Assembly (NCBI GenBank): GCA_016212685.1
Contig: JACREW010000055.1
Coordinates: 1 to 11,227, forward strand
From: Nitrospirota bacterium
Lineage (GTDB): Bacteria; Nitrospirota; Thermodesulfovibrionia; Thermodesulfovibrionales; Dissulfurispiraceae
Reading direction: 5' to 3'
DNA: 11,227 nt
This document shows positions 1 to 5,980 of the stretch, piece by piece (position 1 is the first letter of the stretch; every line of letters starts with the position of its first letter). A program made the position numbers and the translations under genes. A model generated the notes under the pieces. That model was not told where the DNA came from. It saw only the letters and a list, made by a program, of their open reading frames with translations, and did no database searches.

Positions 1-371
1 CAGCGGTTGCAACAGGGGATATCGGCAATACAGTCAGCGTAATGCAGACAGAGGTTTCCGACTCTGTGGATTTTATGAAAAAAGAGAAGGAATCCGTCGG
101 GAAAGTGCTCGACCAGGTGAACATCACCTTGAAGTCTATAGATGAAATAGTGTCGCATGTCGAGCAGGTTGCAGATATGGTGCAGAGGATTGCAGCGGCT
201 ACAGAGGAGCAATCCTCAGCCTCCGAGGAGGTTTCTCAGAATATGGATAATATTGCAGTAACAACGAGGGAGTTGAGCAACTCCCTCGTAGAAATAAAGA
301 GCGCCTCTGAGAACCTTTCAAAACTTGCTGCGGAATTGAATTCGATGGCAGGCTGGTTTAAAGTGGCGTAA
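1..371 (+). CDS. Methyl-accepting chemotaxis protein, C-terminal fragment
   Basis: The gene is open at the left edge; the frame reads from base 3 and gives about 122 residues before the stop. The visible part is the end of the cytoplasmic signalling coiled coil of a chemotaxis receptor. It contains heptad-patterned helix with the typical stretch IAAATEEQSSASEEVSQNM, followed by a second helix rich in S, L and E, and ends in the short tail GWFKV. The Gln/Glu pairs in the ATEEQSSASEEV segment are the kind of sites used for adaptational methylation in this family. The sensory and transmembrane parts lie outside the window, so the ligand cannot be inferred. The next gene starts only 10 bases downstream, so the two may be co-transcribed. 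Confidence 0.9.
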   Translation, partial: AVATGDIGNTVSVMQTEVSDSVDFMKKEKESVGKVLDQVNITLKSIDEIVSHVEQVADMVQRIAAATEEQSSASEEVSQNMDNIAVTTRELSNSLVEIKSASENLSKLAAELNSMAGWFKVA

Positions 372-381
372 AAATAGACCG

Positions 382-972
382 ATGCAGCGCATATCGGAAA
401 GTATCGATCTGAAGGTCTCGGATGAGTCGGCATTTCTGGTCTTATCTAATTTGGATGTAATATTAAGACTTTCTCCCTACTGGAGCCTGAAGGAGTTCAA
501 ATCCCTTTCCGACAGCCCCGTCAGGAAAGGCAGCAGATACGAGGCGACCCTCGAGTATTACGGGAAAGAAGTGACGGAAACCCATGGACTGGAAATAACG
601 GAGATTTTAAAAAATAAAAAGATATCCTTAGGGGTTGAAAACGGGGCATTAAAAGAGACCGCCTTTCTTATCGAAAAACACAACGAAGGCATTCGCCTGA
701 CACACCAATTTCTTATCGACTCCGATGACGAAGCGTTGTTAAAAGGAACACAAACCGAGCTTCATTTCTGGCTCAGAAGCATAGGCGAGTATTTAAAAAT
801 TGCCGAGGGAAAGACCTTATGGCGGAGATTCTTCAAGTGGTTTATGGATAAGATATGGCTTAGGCTGTCTCTCTCGGAAAGAAAGATCGCTATTATCGTC
901 ACTAAAATCTCAATCCTTGAACTCATCTTGCTGATAATACTTGTTGTCATATGGAATCTGTTTGTAAAGTAA
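382..972 (+). CDS. SRPBCC-like protein with C-terminal membrane anchor
   Basis: This gene encodes a 196-residue protein of no certain function. Residues 1-150 have the pattern of an SRPBCC (START/polyketide-cyclase-like) lipid- or ligand-binding fold. An N-terminal strand (ISESIDLKVS) leads into a short helix around a SPYWSLKEF segment, followed by alternating strands (RYEATLEYYGKEVTETHGLEITEI, GIRLTHQFLI, TQTELHFWL). Residues about 170-195 are one long hydrophobic segment (ELILLIILVVIWNLFVK) after a basic stretch, so the protein looks tail-anchored with its domain in the cytoplasm. The ATG at 382 has only a weak upstream purine stretch. The assignment rests on overall pattern, not on a catalytic motif; the anchor is clear, the fold is probable. 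Confidence 0.6.
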   Translation: MQRISESIDLKVSDESAFLVLSNLDVILRLSPYWSLKEFKSLSDSPVRKGSRYEATLEYYGKEVTETHGLEITEILKNKKISLGVENGALKETAFLIEKHNEGIRLTHQFLIDSDDEALLKGTQTELHFWLRSIGEYLKIAEGKTLWRRFFKWFMDKIWLRLSLSERKIAIIVTKISILELILLIILVVIWNLFVK

Positions 973-1023
973 AATAAAAATCTCCACGAAAACGCAAGCG
1001 GATAACGCACAATTTTTATTTTA
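970..1023. repeat. AT-rich 12-bp inverted repeat before surE
   Basis: TAAAATAAAAAT at 970-981 is exactly complementary to ATTTTTATTTTA at 1012-1023, with a 30-base loop. The left arm includes the stop codon of the preceding gene. The stem is almost all A/T, so as RNA it would be weak. It may be a poor bidirectional terminator or a chance AT-rich match. Confidence 0.4.
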
Positions 1024-1052
1024 GTGTGATAAACTTGTGTTAAGGAAATCAC

Positions 1053-1805
1053 ATGCCTCCGCTTATTCTTGTTACAAACGACGACGGCATTCATTCGCCG
1101 GGAATAATAGCCCTGTTTAAGGCGATGAAGGAGATAGGGGAGGCTTATATCGTAGCTCCGGACAGGGAAAGGAGCGCGGTAGGCCATGCCCTTACGCTTC
1201 ACAGGCCGCTGAAGGCGGAAGAACTGCGCGAAAATGTGTATAGCGTAAACGGCACCCCGACCGATTGCGTAGCCCTCGCCATTCACAAAATACTGCCGCG
1301 AAAGCCGGATCTCGTTGCATCGGGAATCAACAGGGGCGCGAATCTTGGCGATGATATAACATATTCAGGGACGGTTTCCGCTGCCATTGAAGGCACTATC
1401 CTCAATGTGCCGTCATTTGCCATTTCACTTGTGGGAGATAAGCCCTTTCACTATGAGACCGCCTATCCGTTCGCAATAGAGGTTGCGAAATACATATTGG
1501 ACAAATCACTGCCATACGATACGCTGCTTAATGTCAATGTCCCTAATGTGCAGAAAAGGGACATGGTTAAAGGGATGAAGATTACGCGACAGGGCAAAAG
1601 GGTATATGACAACGCCATACAGGACACTTATTCTCCGTGGGGAGACAAACACTATTGGATAGGCGGAGGAACGCCTTACTGGGAGCAGGGAGAGAATATG
1701 GATATTCAGGCCGTGATGGGTAATTATGTGTCCGTAACGCCGATTCACCTCGACCTGACAAATTATGAAGCGCTTGAATATCTGAAAAAAACATGGAAGA
1801 GTTAA
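1053..1805 (+). CDS. surE: 5'/3'-nucleotidase SurE
   Basis: SurE is a cytoplasmic, divalent-metal-dependent phosphatase that removes phosphate from nucleoside monophosphates and some short polyphosphates. The 250-residue protein has the usual family length and its landmark motifs. TNDDG near the N-terminus carries the metal-binding pair D10/D11. DRERSAVGHALTL contains S41 of the active site. SGINRGANLGDDITYSGTV supplies the metal-binding Asn region and the substrate loop. The start at 1053 follows an AAGGAA ribosome-binding site at good spacing. The gene stands alone, with a structured repeat directly after its stop. An adenosine-kinase-like gene lies two genes downstream, a plausible nucleotide-salvage partner by inference only. 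Confidence 0.96.
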   Translation: MPPLILVTNDDGIHSPGIIALFKAMKEIGEAYIVAPDRERSAVGHALTLHRPLKAEELRENVYSVNGTPTDCVALAIHKILPRKPDLVASGINRGANLGDDITYSGTVSAAIEGTILNVPSFAISLVGDKPFHYETAYPFAIEVAKYILDKSLPYDTLLNVNVPNVQKRDMVKGMKITRQGKRVYDNAIQDTYSPWGDKHYWIGGGTPYWEQGENMDIQAVMGNYVSVTPIHLDLTNYEALEYLKKTWKS

Positions 1806-1819
1806 TAAGGACTTTATCT

Positions 1820-1951
1820 ATAGGAAGGACAAGACATTTCCGCTTCATTCTCGAATGGCATCCCGCCATTCTCCGAAGCTGCGACAGCCCGCTTAAACAT
1901 CCATGTTACGCATGGGCTGTCGAAGTCGCTCTAATGACTTGTCCTTCCTAT
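1820..1951. repeat. Structured inverted-repeat element (MITE/REP-like)
   Basis: A 132-base element lies between surE and the FAD gene. Its ends, 1820-1833 (ATAGGAAGGACAAG) and 1938-1951, are perfect 14-bp inverted repeats; after one mismatch the pairing continues for four more bases. Inside are two further hairpins. The first has an outer stem GCTTC/GAAGC (1842-1846 with 1875-1879) enclosing GAATGGC/GCCATTC (1853-1859 with 1865-1871). The second pairs CGACAGCCC (1882-1890) with GGGCTGTCG (1914-1922). The whole could fold into a cloverleaf-like shape. There is no coding capacity of its own. Confidence 0.75.
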
Positions 1952-1965
1952 CATATCGAAAGCTT

Positions 1966-3363
1966 ATGAAATACGATGTTATTATAGTAGGCGCGGGTCC
2001 TGCCGGAATCTTTTCGGCGATGGAGCTCATCGAGAAAGCTCCGGAGTTTAAAATTCTCATAGTCGAAAAAGGAAAGGATATCGACCGGCGGCAATGCCCT
2101 ATGGATGTAAAGGGAGCGCCTTGTTTGTCATGCCCTGAATGCGACCTTGTGAGCGGTTGGGGAGGAGCAGGCGCATTCAGCGACGGGAAGCTCAATCTCT
2201 CTCCGGAAATAGGCGGATTTCTTTCAAGGCATGTGGATACGGCAACCCTGCAGTCATTGATCGACTACGTGGATGGAGTGTACGTGAAATACGGCGCGCC
2301 GATGGAGTTATACGGCGGCGATGGAAAAGAAGTTGCGAGGATAAAAGAGCTTGCCGCAAAGAACGACCTTACATTTGTTCCCTCAAAAATAAGACATATA
2401 GGCACAGACCGCTGCAGGGGTGTGCTTAAAAGGATGAGGGAGTTCGTCAATGAAAAAGTTTCGACGCTTTTTGAAACGGAAGTTCAGCGGATACTCATCG
2501 AAAAGAAAAGGGCTATAGGCATAAAGCTTAAAGACGGGCAGGAAATATGCGCCGATTATGTAATCTTAGCTCCTGGAAGGGCGTCTGCAAAATGGCTCGA
2601 GACGGAATGCAGGAGGATTAAGCTCACGCTCCTTAAAAATCCCGTGGATATAGGCGTAAGGGTAGAAGTGCCTGCTCCTGTTCTTGAGCCGCTCACAAGC
2701 GCTACTTATGAGCCCAAACTCATTTTTTATTCTAAAAAGTTCGACGACAAAGTCAGGACATTCTGCGTTAACCCTTATGGAGAGGTAGTAAAGGAGCATC
2801 TCAAGGGGATGTGGACAGTGAACGGCCACAGCTATGCTGAAAGGAGAACCAATAATACCAATTTTGCGATACTCGTCAGCACCTTTTTTACAGAGCCGTT
2901 CGACGAACCTATCTCATACGGCACCTATATAGCAAGGCTTGCAAATTTCCTCGGAGGCGGCGTTATCGTCCAGAGGCTCGGAGATCTCATGAAGGGAAGG
3001 CGCTCAACGCATGAGCGCATATCAAAAGGCATAGTAGAGCCGACGCTGAAGGACGCAACACCCGGAGATTTGAGCTTTGTGCTTCCCTATCGCTATCTTT
3101 CGGATATTATGGAAATGCTCGATGCGCTGGACAGAATAGCGCCCGGAATAAATTCGAGGCATACCCTTCTTTACGGTGTAGAGGTCAAATTTTATTCCAT
3201 GCAAATTAAACTGACAGACAGCCTTGAAACAGAGATAAAAAATCTTTTTGCCATCGGCGACGGCGCAGGCGTGAGCAGAGGGCTTATTCAGGCATCAGCG
3301 TCGGGAGTAATAGCTGCGAGGGAGATATTGAAGAGGCCCCCATTGCTCTTGTCCCCCAAATAG
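1966..3363 (+). CDS. FAD-dependent dehydrogenase (COG2509-like)
   Basis: This gene encodes a 465-residue flavoprotein. The N-terminus is a dinucleotide-binding Rossmann fold with G9-A-G-P-A-G14 and the strand ending in IVEKG. Next comes the Cys-containing insert CPMDVKGAPCLSCPEC (C44, C53, C56, C59) and the stretch GWGGAGAFSDGKLNL, both characteristic of the uncharacterised FAD dehydrogenases grouped as COG2509. The C-terminus has the second FAD-contact motif, LFAIGDGAGVSRGL. The substrate is unknown. The four Cys might bind metal or form a redox centre, but nothing here proves it. The start was placed at ATG 1966, where the Rossmann strand MKYDVIIVGAG begins. An in-frame ATG at 1903 would extend the protein into the preceding structured repeat and give unrelated residues. 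Confidence 0.87.
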   Translation: MKYDVIIVGAGPAGIFSAMELIEKAPEFKILIVEKGKDIDRRQCPMDVKGAPCLSCPECDLVSGWGGAGAFSDGKLNLSPEIGGFLSRHVDTATLQSLIDYVDGVYVKYGAPMELYGGDGKEVARIKELAAKNDLTFVPSKIRHIGTDRCRGVLKRMREFVNEKVSTLFETEVQRILIEKKRAIGIKLKDGQEICADYVILAPGRASAKWLETECRRIKLTLLKNPVDIGVRVEVPAPVLEPLTSATYEPKLIFYSKKFDDKVRTFCVNPYGEVVKEHLKGMWTVNGHSYAERRTNNTNFAILVSTFFTEPFDEPISYGTYIARLANFLGGGVIVQRLGDLMKGRRSTHERISKGIVEPTLKDATPGDLSFVLPYRYLSDIMEMLDALDRIAPGINSRHTLLYGVEVKFYSMQIKLTDSLETEIKNLFAIGDGAGVSRGLIQASASGVIAAREILKRPPLLLSPK

Positions 3364-3474
3364 AAGGAATCTTACCAATTGCCATTTTTGCTGCCAAATC
3401 AGCGTGTGCCGGCTGCCATAGAAAAATCGGAAGTTTTGAGATAGAATAAGACAAACAAATGTTAAGGAGAAAGC

Positions 3475-4410
3475 ATGAACATTTACATTTCCGGCTCGAT
3501 GGCTTATGACAGGATCATGGACTTTCCGGGGAAATTTTCCGACCACATACTTCCGGATAAAATACATATTTTGAATGTCTGTTTTACAGTCAACGGCATG
3601 ATAGAGAAATTCGGAGGCACTGCGGGAAACATTGCCTATTCCATGCGGCTTCTCGATGAAAAGCCCACAATACTCTCAACCATCGGCAAAGACTATAATG
3701 AATATTTCAAGTGGCTTGAGAAGAACGATATTCCGACAAAGGGGATAAAAGTCATAGAAAATGAATTCACTGCCGGCGCATACATAACAACGGATAAGGC
3801 AGACAATCAGATAACAGGATTCAATCCCGGAGCCATGAAATACCCTTCGGGATATGAATTCAAAGAGGCAAATCCTGAAAAATCGCTCGCCCTTCTTGCG
3901 CCCGGAAATCTTCAGGACATGATGGAGTACGCAAAGATATATAAACAGAAGGGCATCCCATATATCTGCGATCCCGGGCAGTCATTGACTGCGTGGAAGC
4001 CTGAAAATCTCAGGGAATGGATTGACGGCTCATACATGCTTATCACAAACGACTATGAGCTTGAGCTTGTCATGAAGATGACAGGGATAGACAAGAAAGG
4101 ACTTCTCGGAATGACTAAAACTATCATCACCACTCTCGGAGAAAAAGGCTCTCTTATAAGCTCCTCTGACGGGGATATACAAATATCCACGGCAAAAATT
4201 TCAGAGATTCTTGATCCCACAGGCGCGGGAGACGCTTACAGGGCAGGTCTGCTCAAAGGGCTTGTCAACGGCAGGGACATGGAGACTTCTGCAAAGATGG
4301 GAGCGGTCGCATCCGCTTATGCTATTGAGAAATACGGCACACAGGAGCACTGTTACTCGTATAACGATTTTGCGGAAAGGTACAGGAGCAATTTCGGAGA
4401 ACTCAAATAG
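3475..4410 (+). CDS. PfkB-family kinase, adenosine-kinase-like
   Basis: This 311-residue PfkB-fold sugar/nucleoside kinase would phosphorylate the 5'-hydroxyl of its substrate with ATP in the cytoplasm. The N-terminus reads ISGSMAYDRIMDFPGKFSD, then FGGTAGNIAYSM (residues 47-58), the substrate-binding Gly-Gly region. The anion-hole/catalytic motif DPTGAGDAYRAG is at 247-258, with D253 as the expected catalytic base. The N-terminal wording (G-S-x-A-x-D-x-x-M-x-F-P-G-x-F), the FNPGAM and TNDYE segments and the late YGTQE stretch resemble, from memory, the bacterial adenosine kinase of Mycobacterium tuberculosis (AdoK/CbhK) more than ribokinase or phosphofructokinase. The start follows AAGGAG at ideal spacing. 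The substrate is inferred, so 'carbohydrate kinase family' is the safe fallback. Confidence 0.85.
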   Translation: MNIYISGSMAYDRIMDFPGKFSDHILPDKIHILNVCFTVNGMIEKFGGTAGNIAYSMRLLDEKPTILSTIGKDYNEYFKWLEKNDIPTKGIKVIENEFTAGAYITTDKADNQITGFNPGAMKYPSGYEFKEANPEKSLALLAPGNLQDMMEYAKIYKQKGIPYICDPGQSLTAWKPENLREWIDGSYMLITNDYELELVMKMTGIDKKGLLGMTKTIITTLGEKGSLISSSDGDIQISTAKISEILDPTGAGDAYRAGLLKGLVNGRDMETSAKMGAVASAYAIEKYGTQEHCYSYNDFAERYRSNFGELK

Positions 4411-4421
4411 GAGGTTTTGAT

Positions 4422-4457
4422 ATGCCGCTTCCTGAAATGGAGTATGAGATAATATGA
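4422..4457 (+). CDS. Possible 11-codon leader ORF coupled to queC
   Basis: Directly after the kinase stop, TAGGAGGTTTTGAT places a strong ribosome-binding site before an ATG at 4422. The frame encodes only MPLPEMEYEII, and its TGA overlaps the queC start as ATGA (4454-4457). The queC start itself has only a distant GGAG (4439-4442, 11 bases away), so queC translation may depend on ribosomes finishing this short frame. It may be a real leader, or the decayed start of a lost gene. Confidence 0.35.
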   Translation: MPLPEMEYEII

Positions 4458-5224
4458 AAAAAGCGGTTGTTCTTCTTAGCGGCGGGATTGATTCCTCAAC
4501 AACTGCGGCCATTGCAAAGGCAGAGGGATACGAAATTTATGCCTTGAGCTTTGATTATGCACAACGCCATAAGATAGAGCTTGAGTCCGCAAAAAAAGTT
4601 GCAGAGAGCCTCGGCGCAAAAAAATACCTCGTAATAAAATTCGATTTGCGTGAGATCGGCGGCTCGGCATTAACATCGGAGATTGAAGTGCCTAAGGACA
4701 ATACGGGGACAGTCCAGATTCTACGACTCCATTCTACTCCGTCCGTAAATCAGGGACAGTCCCCTATTCCCATTACTTATGTCCCTGCTCGCAATACAAT
4801 TTTCCTCTCATTCGCGCTTTCGTGGGCAGAAACGCTCGAAGCGCCTGACATCTTTATCGGCGCCAACGCGGTTGATTACAGCGGCTATCCCGACTGCCGG
4901 CCTGAATATCTCAAGGCATTTGAAGACATGGCTAATCTTGCAACGAAGGTCTCTGTTGAAGGAAAGATTAAATTCAGAATAAACGCTCCGCTTCTTTATA
5001 TGACGAAGGCGGATATAATAAGAAAAGGCATGGAATTAGGGTTTGATTATTCCCTTACATGGAGTTGTTACGATCCGCAAAACAGCGCTAAGCGTCAGGC
5101 GCCAAGCGCCAAGCGCTCGACTCTCAACACCAGACGCTCGACGCTTATTCCCTGCGGCAAGTGCGATAGCTGCATTTTCAGGGCAAAAGGCTTTCAGGAG
5201 GCCGGCATCAATGACCCTCTTTAA
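4454..5224 (+). CDS. queC: 7-cyano-7-deazaguanine synthase QueC
   Basis: QueC converts 7-carboxy-7-deazaguanine to preQ0 with ATP and ammonia, in the queuosine tRNA-modification pathway. The PP-loop ATP site is LLSGGIDSST near the N-terminus. The family stretches ITYVPARNTIFLSFAL and NAVDYSGYPDCRPEY follow. The zinc site is formed by C205 in TWSCYDP and by C234, C237 and C240 in CGKCDSC. At 256 residues it is about 30 longer than usual. The extra length lies in two low-similarity segments, residues about 83-104 and 209-231, both in loops and both encoded by repeat-like DNA (see separate entries). All catalytic and zinc residues are intact, so the protein is probably functional. The start uses ATG 4454, overlapping a short upstream frame by ATGA. 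Confidence 0.97.
   Translation: MKKAVVLLSGGIDSSTTAAIAKAEGYEIYALSFDYAQRHKIELESAKKVAESLGAKKYLVIKFDLREIGGSALTSEIEVPKDNTGTVQILRLHSTPSVNQGQSPIPITYVPARNTIFLSFALSWAETLEAPDIFIGANAVDYSGYPDCRPEYLKAFEDMANLATKVSVEGKIKFRINAPLLYMTKADIIRKGMELGFDYSLTWSCYDPQNSAKRQAPSAKRSTLNTRRSTLIPCGKCDSCIFRAKGFQEAGINDPL
4700..4768. repeat. GGGACAGTCC-bounded insert inside queC
   Basis: GGGGACAGTCC (4705-4715) and GGGACAGTCCCC (4753-4764) bound a segment of about 65 bases. The motif is a near-palindrome, so the copies read both as direct repeats and as imperfect terminal inverted repeats (AATA...GGAC at one end, GTCCCCTATT at the other). The segment encodes roughly residues 83-104 of QueC, between EVPKD and IPITYVPARN, and keeps the frame open. 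Confidence 0.65.
5078..5146. repeat. AAGCGCC-type repeat insert inside queC
   Basis: A run of short repeats based on AAGCGCC/AAGCGCT and CGCTCGAC occupies this segment: CGCTCGAC occurs at 5114-5121 and 5136-5143, and AAGCGTC (5090-5096) pairs with GACGCTT (5140-5146). It encodes a basic, Ser/Arg/Thr-rich stretch between the first zinc Cys (SCYDP) and CGKCDSC of QueC, a place where the family normally has only a few residues. The frame is kept. Confidence 0.65.
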
Positions 5225-5297
5225 AATGCGATAGTTACGACACTGATGCGCTACGAAAGGCACGCAGGCGATTAGCTGATTTTGAACGGTTTTATTC

Positions 5298-5329
5298 TTG
5301 ACCCTCCAGATAGATGGAAGGTTTATAAT
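5298..5329 (+). promoter_or_regulatory. MerR-type promoter P1 upstream of merR1
   Basis: TTGACC (-35, 5298-5303) and TATAAT (-10, 5324-5329) are separated by 20 bases, the over-long spacing typical of promoters that MerR proteins activate by DNA distortion. The spacer region carries an 8-6-8 dyad, ACCCTCCA (5301-5308) and TGGAAGGT (5315-5322), with 7 of 8 positions paired. The right half and the following TTTA resemble CueR-type operators. The -10 lies a few bases before the MerR1 start, implying autoregulation and a very short leader. Confidence 0.85.
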
Positions 5330-5335
5330 TTAGCT

Positions 5336-5740
5336 ATGAAAAGATTCTTCATCGGAGATATTGCCAAAAAGTTTGGACTGAATCCGAGAACTATCAGATA
5401 TTACGAGACTATCGGACTGATGCCAAAGGCCGGAAGAACTGAAAGTGGTTATAGAGTATATGGCGATGAAACTATCGAAAGATTAGAGTTCATTCTTAAG
5501 GCTAAAACCCTCGGTCTTAAGCTCGATGAGATTAAAGAGATACTGCTCCTCCATGAAAAAGGCGAAGCTCCGTGCGAATGCACAAAGGATTTCATCAGAA
5601 ACAAAATCACAGAAATGGAAGATAAGATTACCAGCCTGACAGAATTGAAAGAAAGACTCGCCAAGCTTTTAAAACTTAAAAAATACAAGTCTCTCCCCAA
5701 ATTCATCTGTCCAATTATTGAATCAGAAAAAACCTCTTGA
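5336..5740 (+). CDS. MerR-family metal-responsive regulator (MerR1)
   Basis: This 134-residue activator/repressor has an N-terminal winged helix-turn-helix (FFIGDIAKKFGLNPRTIRYYE), the wing GYRVYGDETIERLEFI and a long dimerisation helix ending in a metal-binding tail. Potential ligands are C80 and C82 (PCEC) and C125 (FICPIIE). The C82/C125 pair is near the positions of C82 and C126 in the mercury regulator MerR, but the C117 equivalent is missing, and the CueR-type C-x7-C loop is also absent. The inducer is therefore a thiophilic metal of uncertain identity. The start is ATG 5336, because a TTG extension from 5282 would run through the promoter. It lies behind P1, and its stop codon overlaps the -35 of promoter P2, so it probably controls both. 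Confidence 0.93.
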   Translation: MKRFFIGDIAKKFGLNPRTIRYYETIGLMPKAGRTESGYRVYGDETIERLEFILKAKTLGLKLDEIKEILLLHEKGEAPCECTKDFIRNKITEMEDKITSLTELKERLAKLLKLKKYKSLPKFICPIIESEKTS

Positions 5741-5768
5741 CTCTCCATCCGACTGGATAGTTTACGCT
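5737..5768 (+). promoter_or_regulatory. MerR-type promoter P2 upstream of the Cys-rich peptide
   Basis: TTGACT (-35, 5737-5742) overlaps the MerR1 stop codon, and a TAnnnT-type -10 (TACGCT, 5763-5768) follows after 20 bases. The dyad ACTCTCCA (5740-5747) and TGGATAGT (5754-5761) has the same 8-6-8 geometry and the same CTCCA/TGGA core as P1, with 7 of 8 positions paired. This suggests that MerR1 regulates it. The -10 is weak, as expected for an activator-dependent promoter. Confidence 0.72.
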
Positions 5769-5793
5769 GTAATTAGAAAGGAGGTGAGTAATA

Positions 5794-5922
5794 ATGAAAA
5801 AATTATTATTTGCTCTCACGCTGATAGCTGCGCTCGGGCTGAGTTCTTTAGGGTTAGCCGGGGACTGTCCGCTGGCAGGGACTCCGGAGTGTCCGATGAT
5901 ACCGCCATGTTGTCAGCAATAA
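5794..5922 (+). CDS. Small secreted Cys-rich peptide, 42 residues
   Basis: I do not recognise this gene. Its ribosome-binding site AAAGGAGGTGA (5777-5787) is near-perfect and nine bases from the ATG. Residues 1-22 form a classical signal peptide: MKK, a hydrophobic core (LLFALTLIAALGL), then SSLGLAG as the likely cleavage region. The mature part is only about 20 residues (DCPLAGTPECPMIPPCCQQ) with four Cys (C25, C33, C39, C40) plus a Met and several Pro. Such a peptide outside the membrane could bind a soft metal directly. It lies behind MerR-type promoter P2 and just before the thioredoxin-like gene, which supports a metal-stress role. The function is inferred from composition and context only. 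The final CCQQ could also be a scaffold for a disulfide. Confidence 0.68.
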   Translation: MKKLLFALTLIAALGLSSLGLAGDCPLAGTPECPMIPPCCQQ

Positions 5923-5937
5923 GTTTTTAAGAGGTTC

Positions 5938-5960
5938 GTGGGGGAACTCTGTTCCCCCAC
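5938..5960 (+). other. Strong intercistronic hairpin
   Basis: GTGGGGGAAC (5938-5947) pairs perfectly with GTTCCCCCAC (5951-5960) around a three-base loop. It lies 15 bases after the stop of the small peptide gene and 4 bases before the ribosome-binding site of the thioredoxin-like gene. There is no T-run after it, so it is not a standard intrinsic terminator. It may stabilise the upstream message, mark a processing site or limit translation of the next gene. Confidence 0.75.
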
Positions 5961-5980
5961 ACTCAAAGGAGGTGATGGAG

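Noticed and set aside
762..1286. 174-codon open frame on the minus strand across the start of surE.
   Set aside because: It overlaps two convincing + strand genes and has no recognisable domain or ribosome-binding site.
1903..1965. Earlier in-frame ATG extending the FAD-dependent dehydrogenase by 21 residues.
   Set aside because: It lies inside a hairpin of the inverted-repeat element and encodes residues unlike the family, whose Rossmann strand starts at MKYDVIIVG (1966).
5084..5146. AAGCGCC repeats considered as a CRISPR-like array.
   Set aside because: The units are 7-8 bases without spacers and lie within an intact queC reading frame.
5282..5335. TTG start extending MerR1 by 18 residues.
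   Set aside because: The extension covers the MerR-type promoter P1; MerR proteins begin two to five residues before the helix-turn-helix, which fits ATG 5336.
5938..5960. Hairpin read as an intrinsic terminator.
   Set aside because: No T-run follows; the next bases lead straight into a ribosome-binding site.
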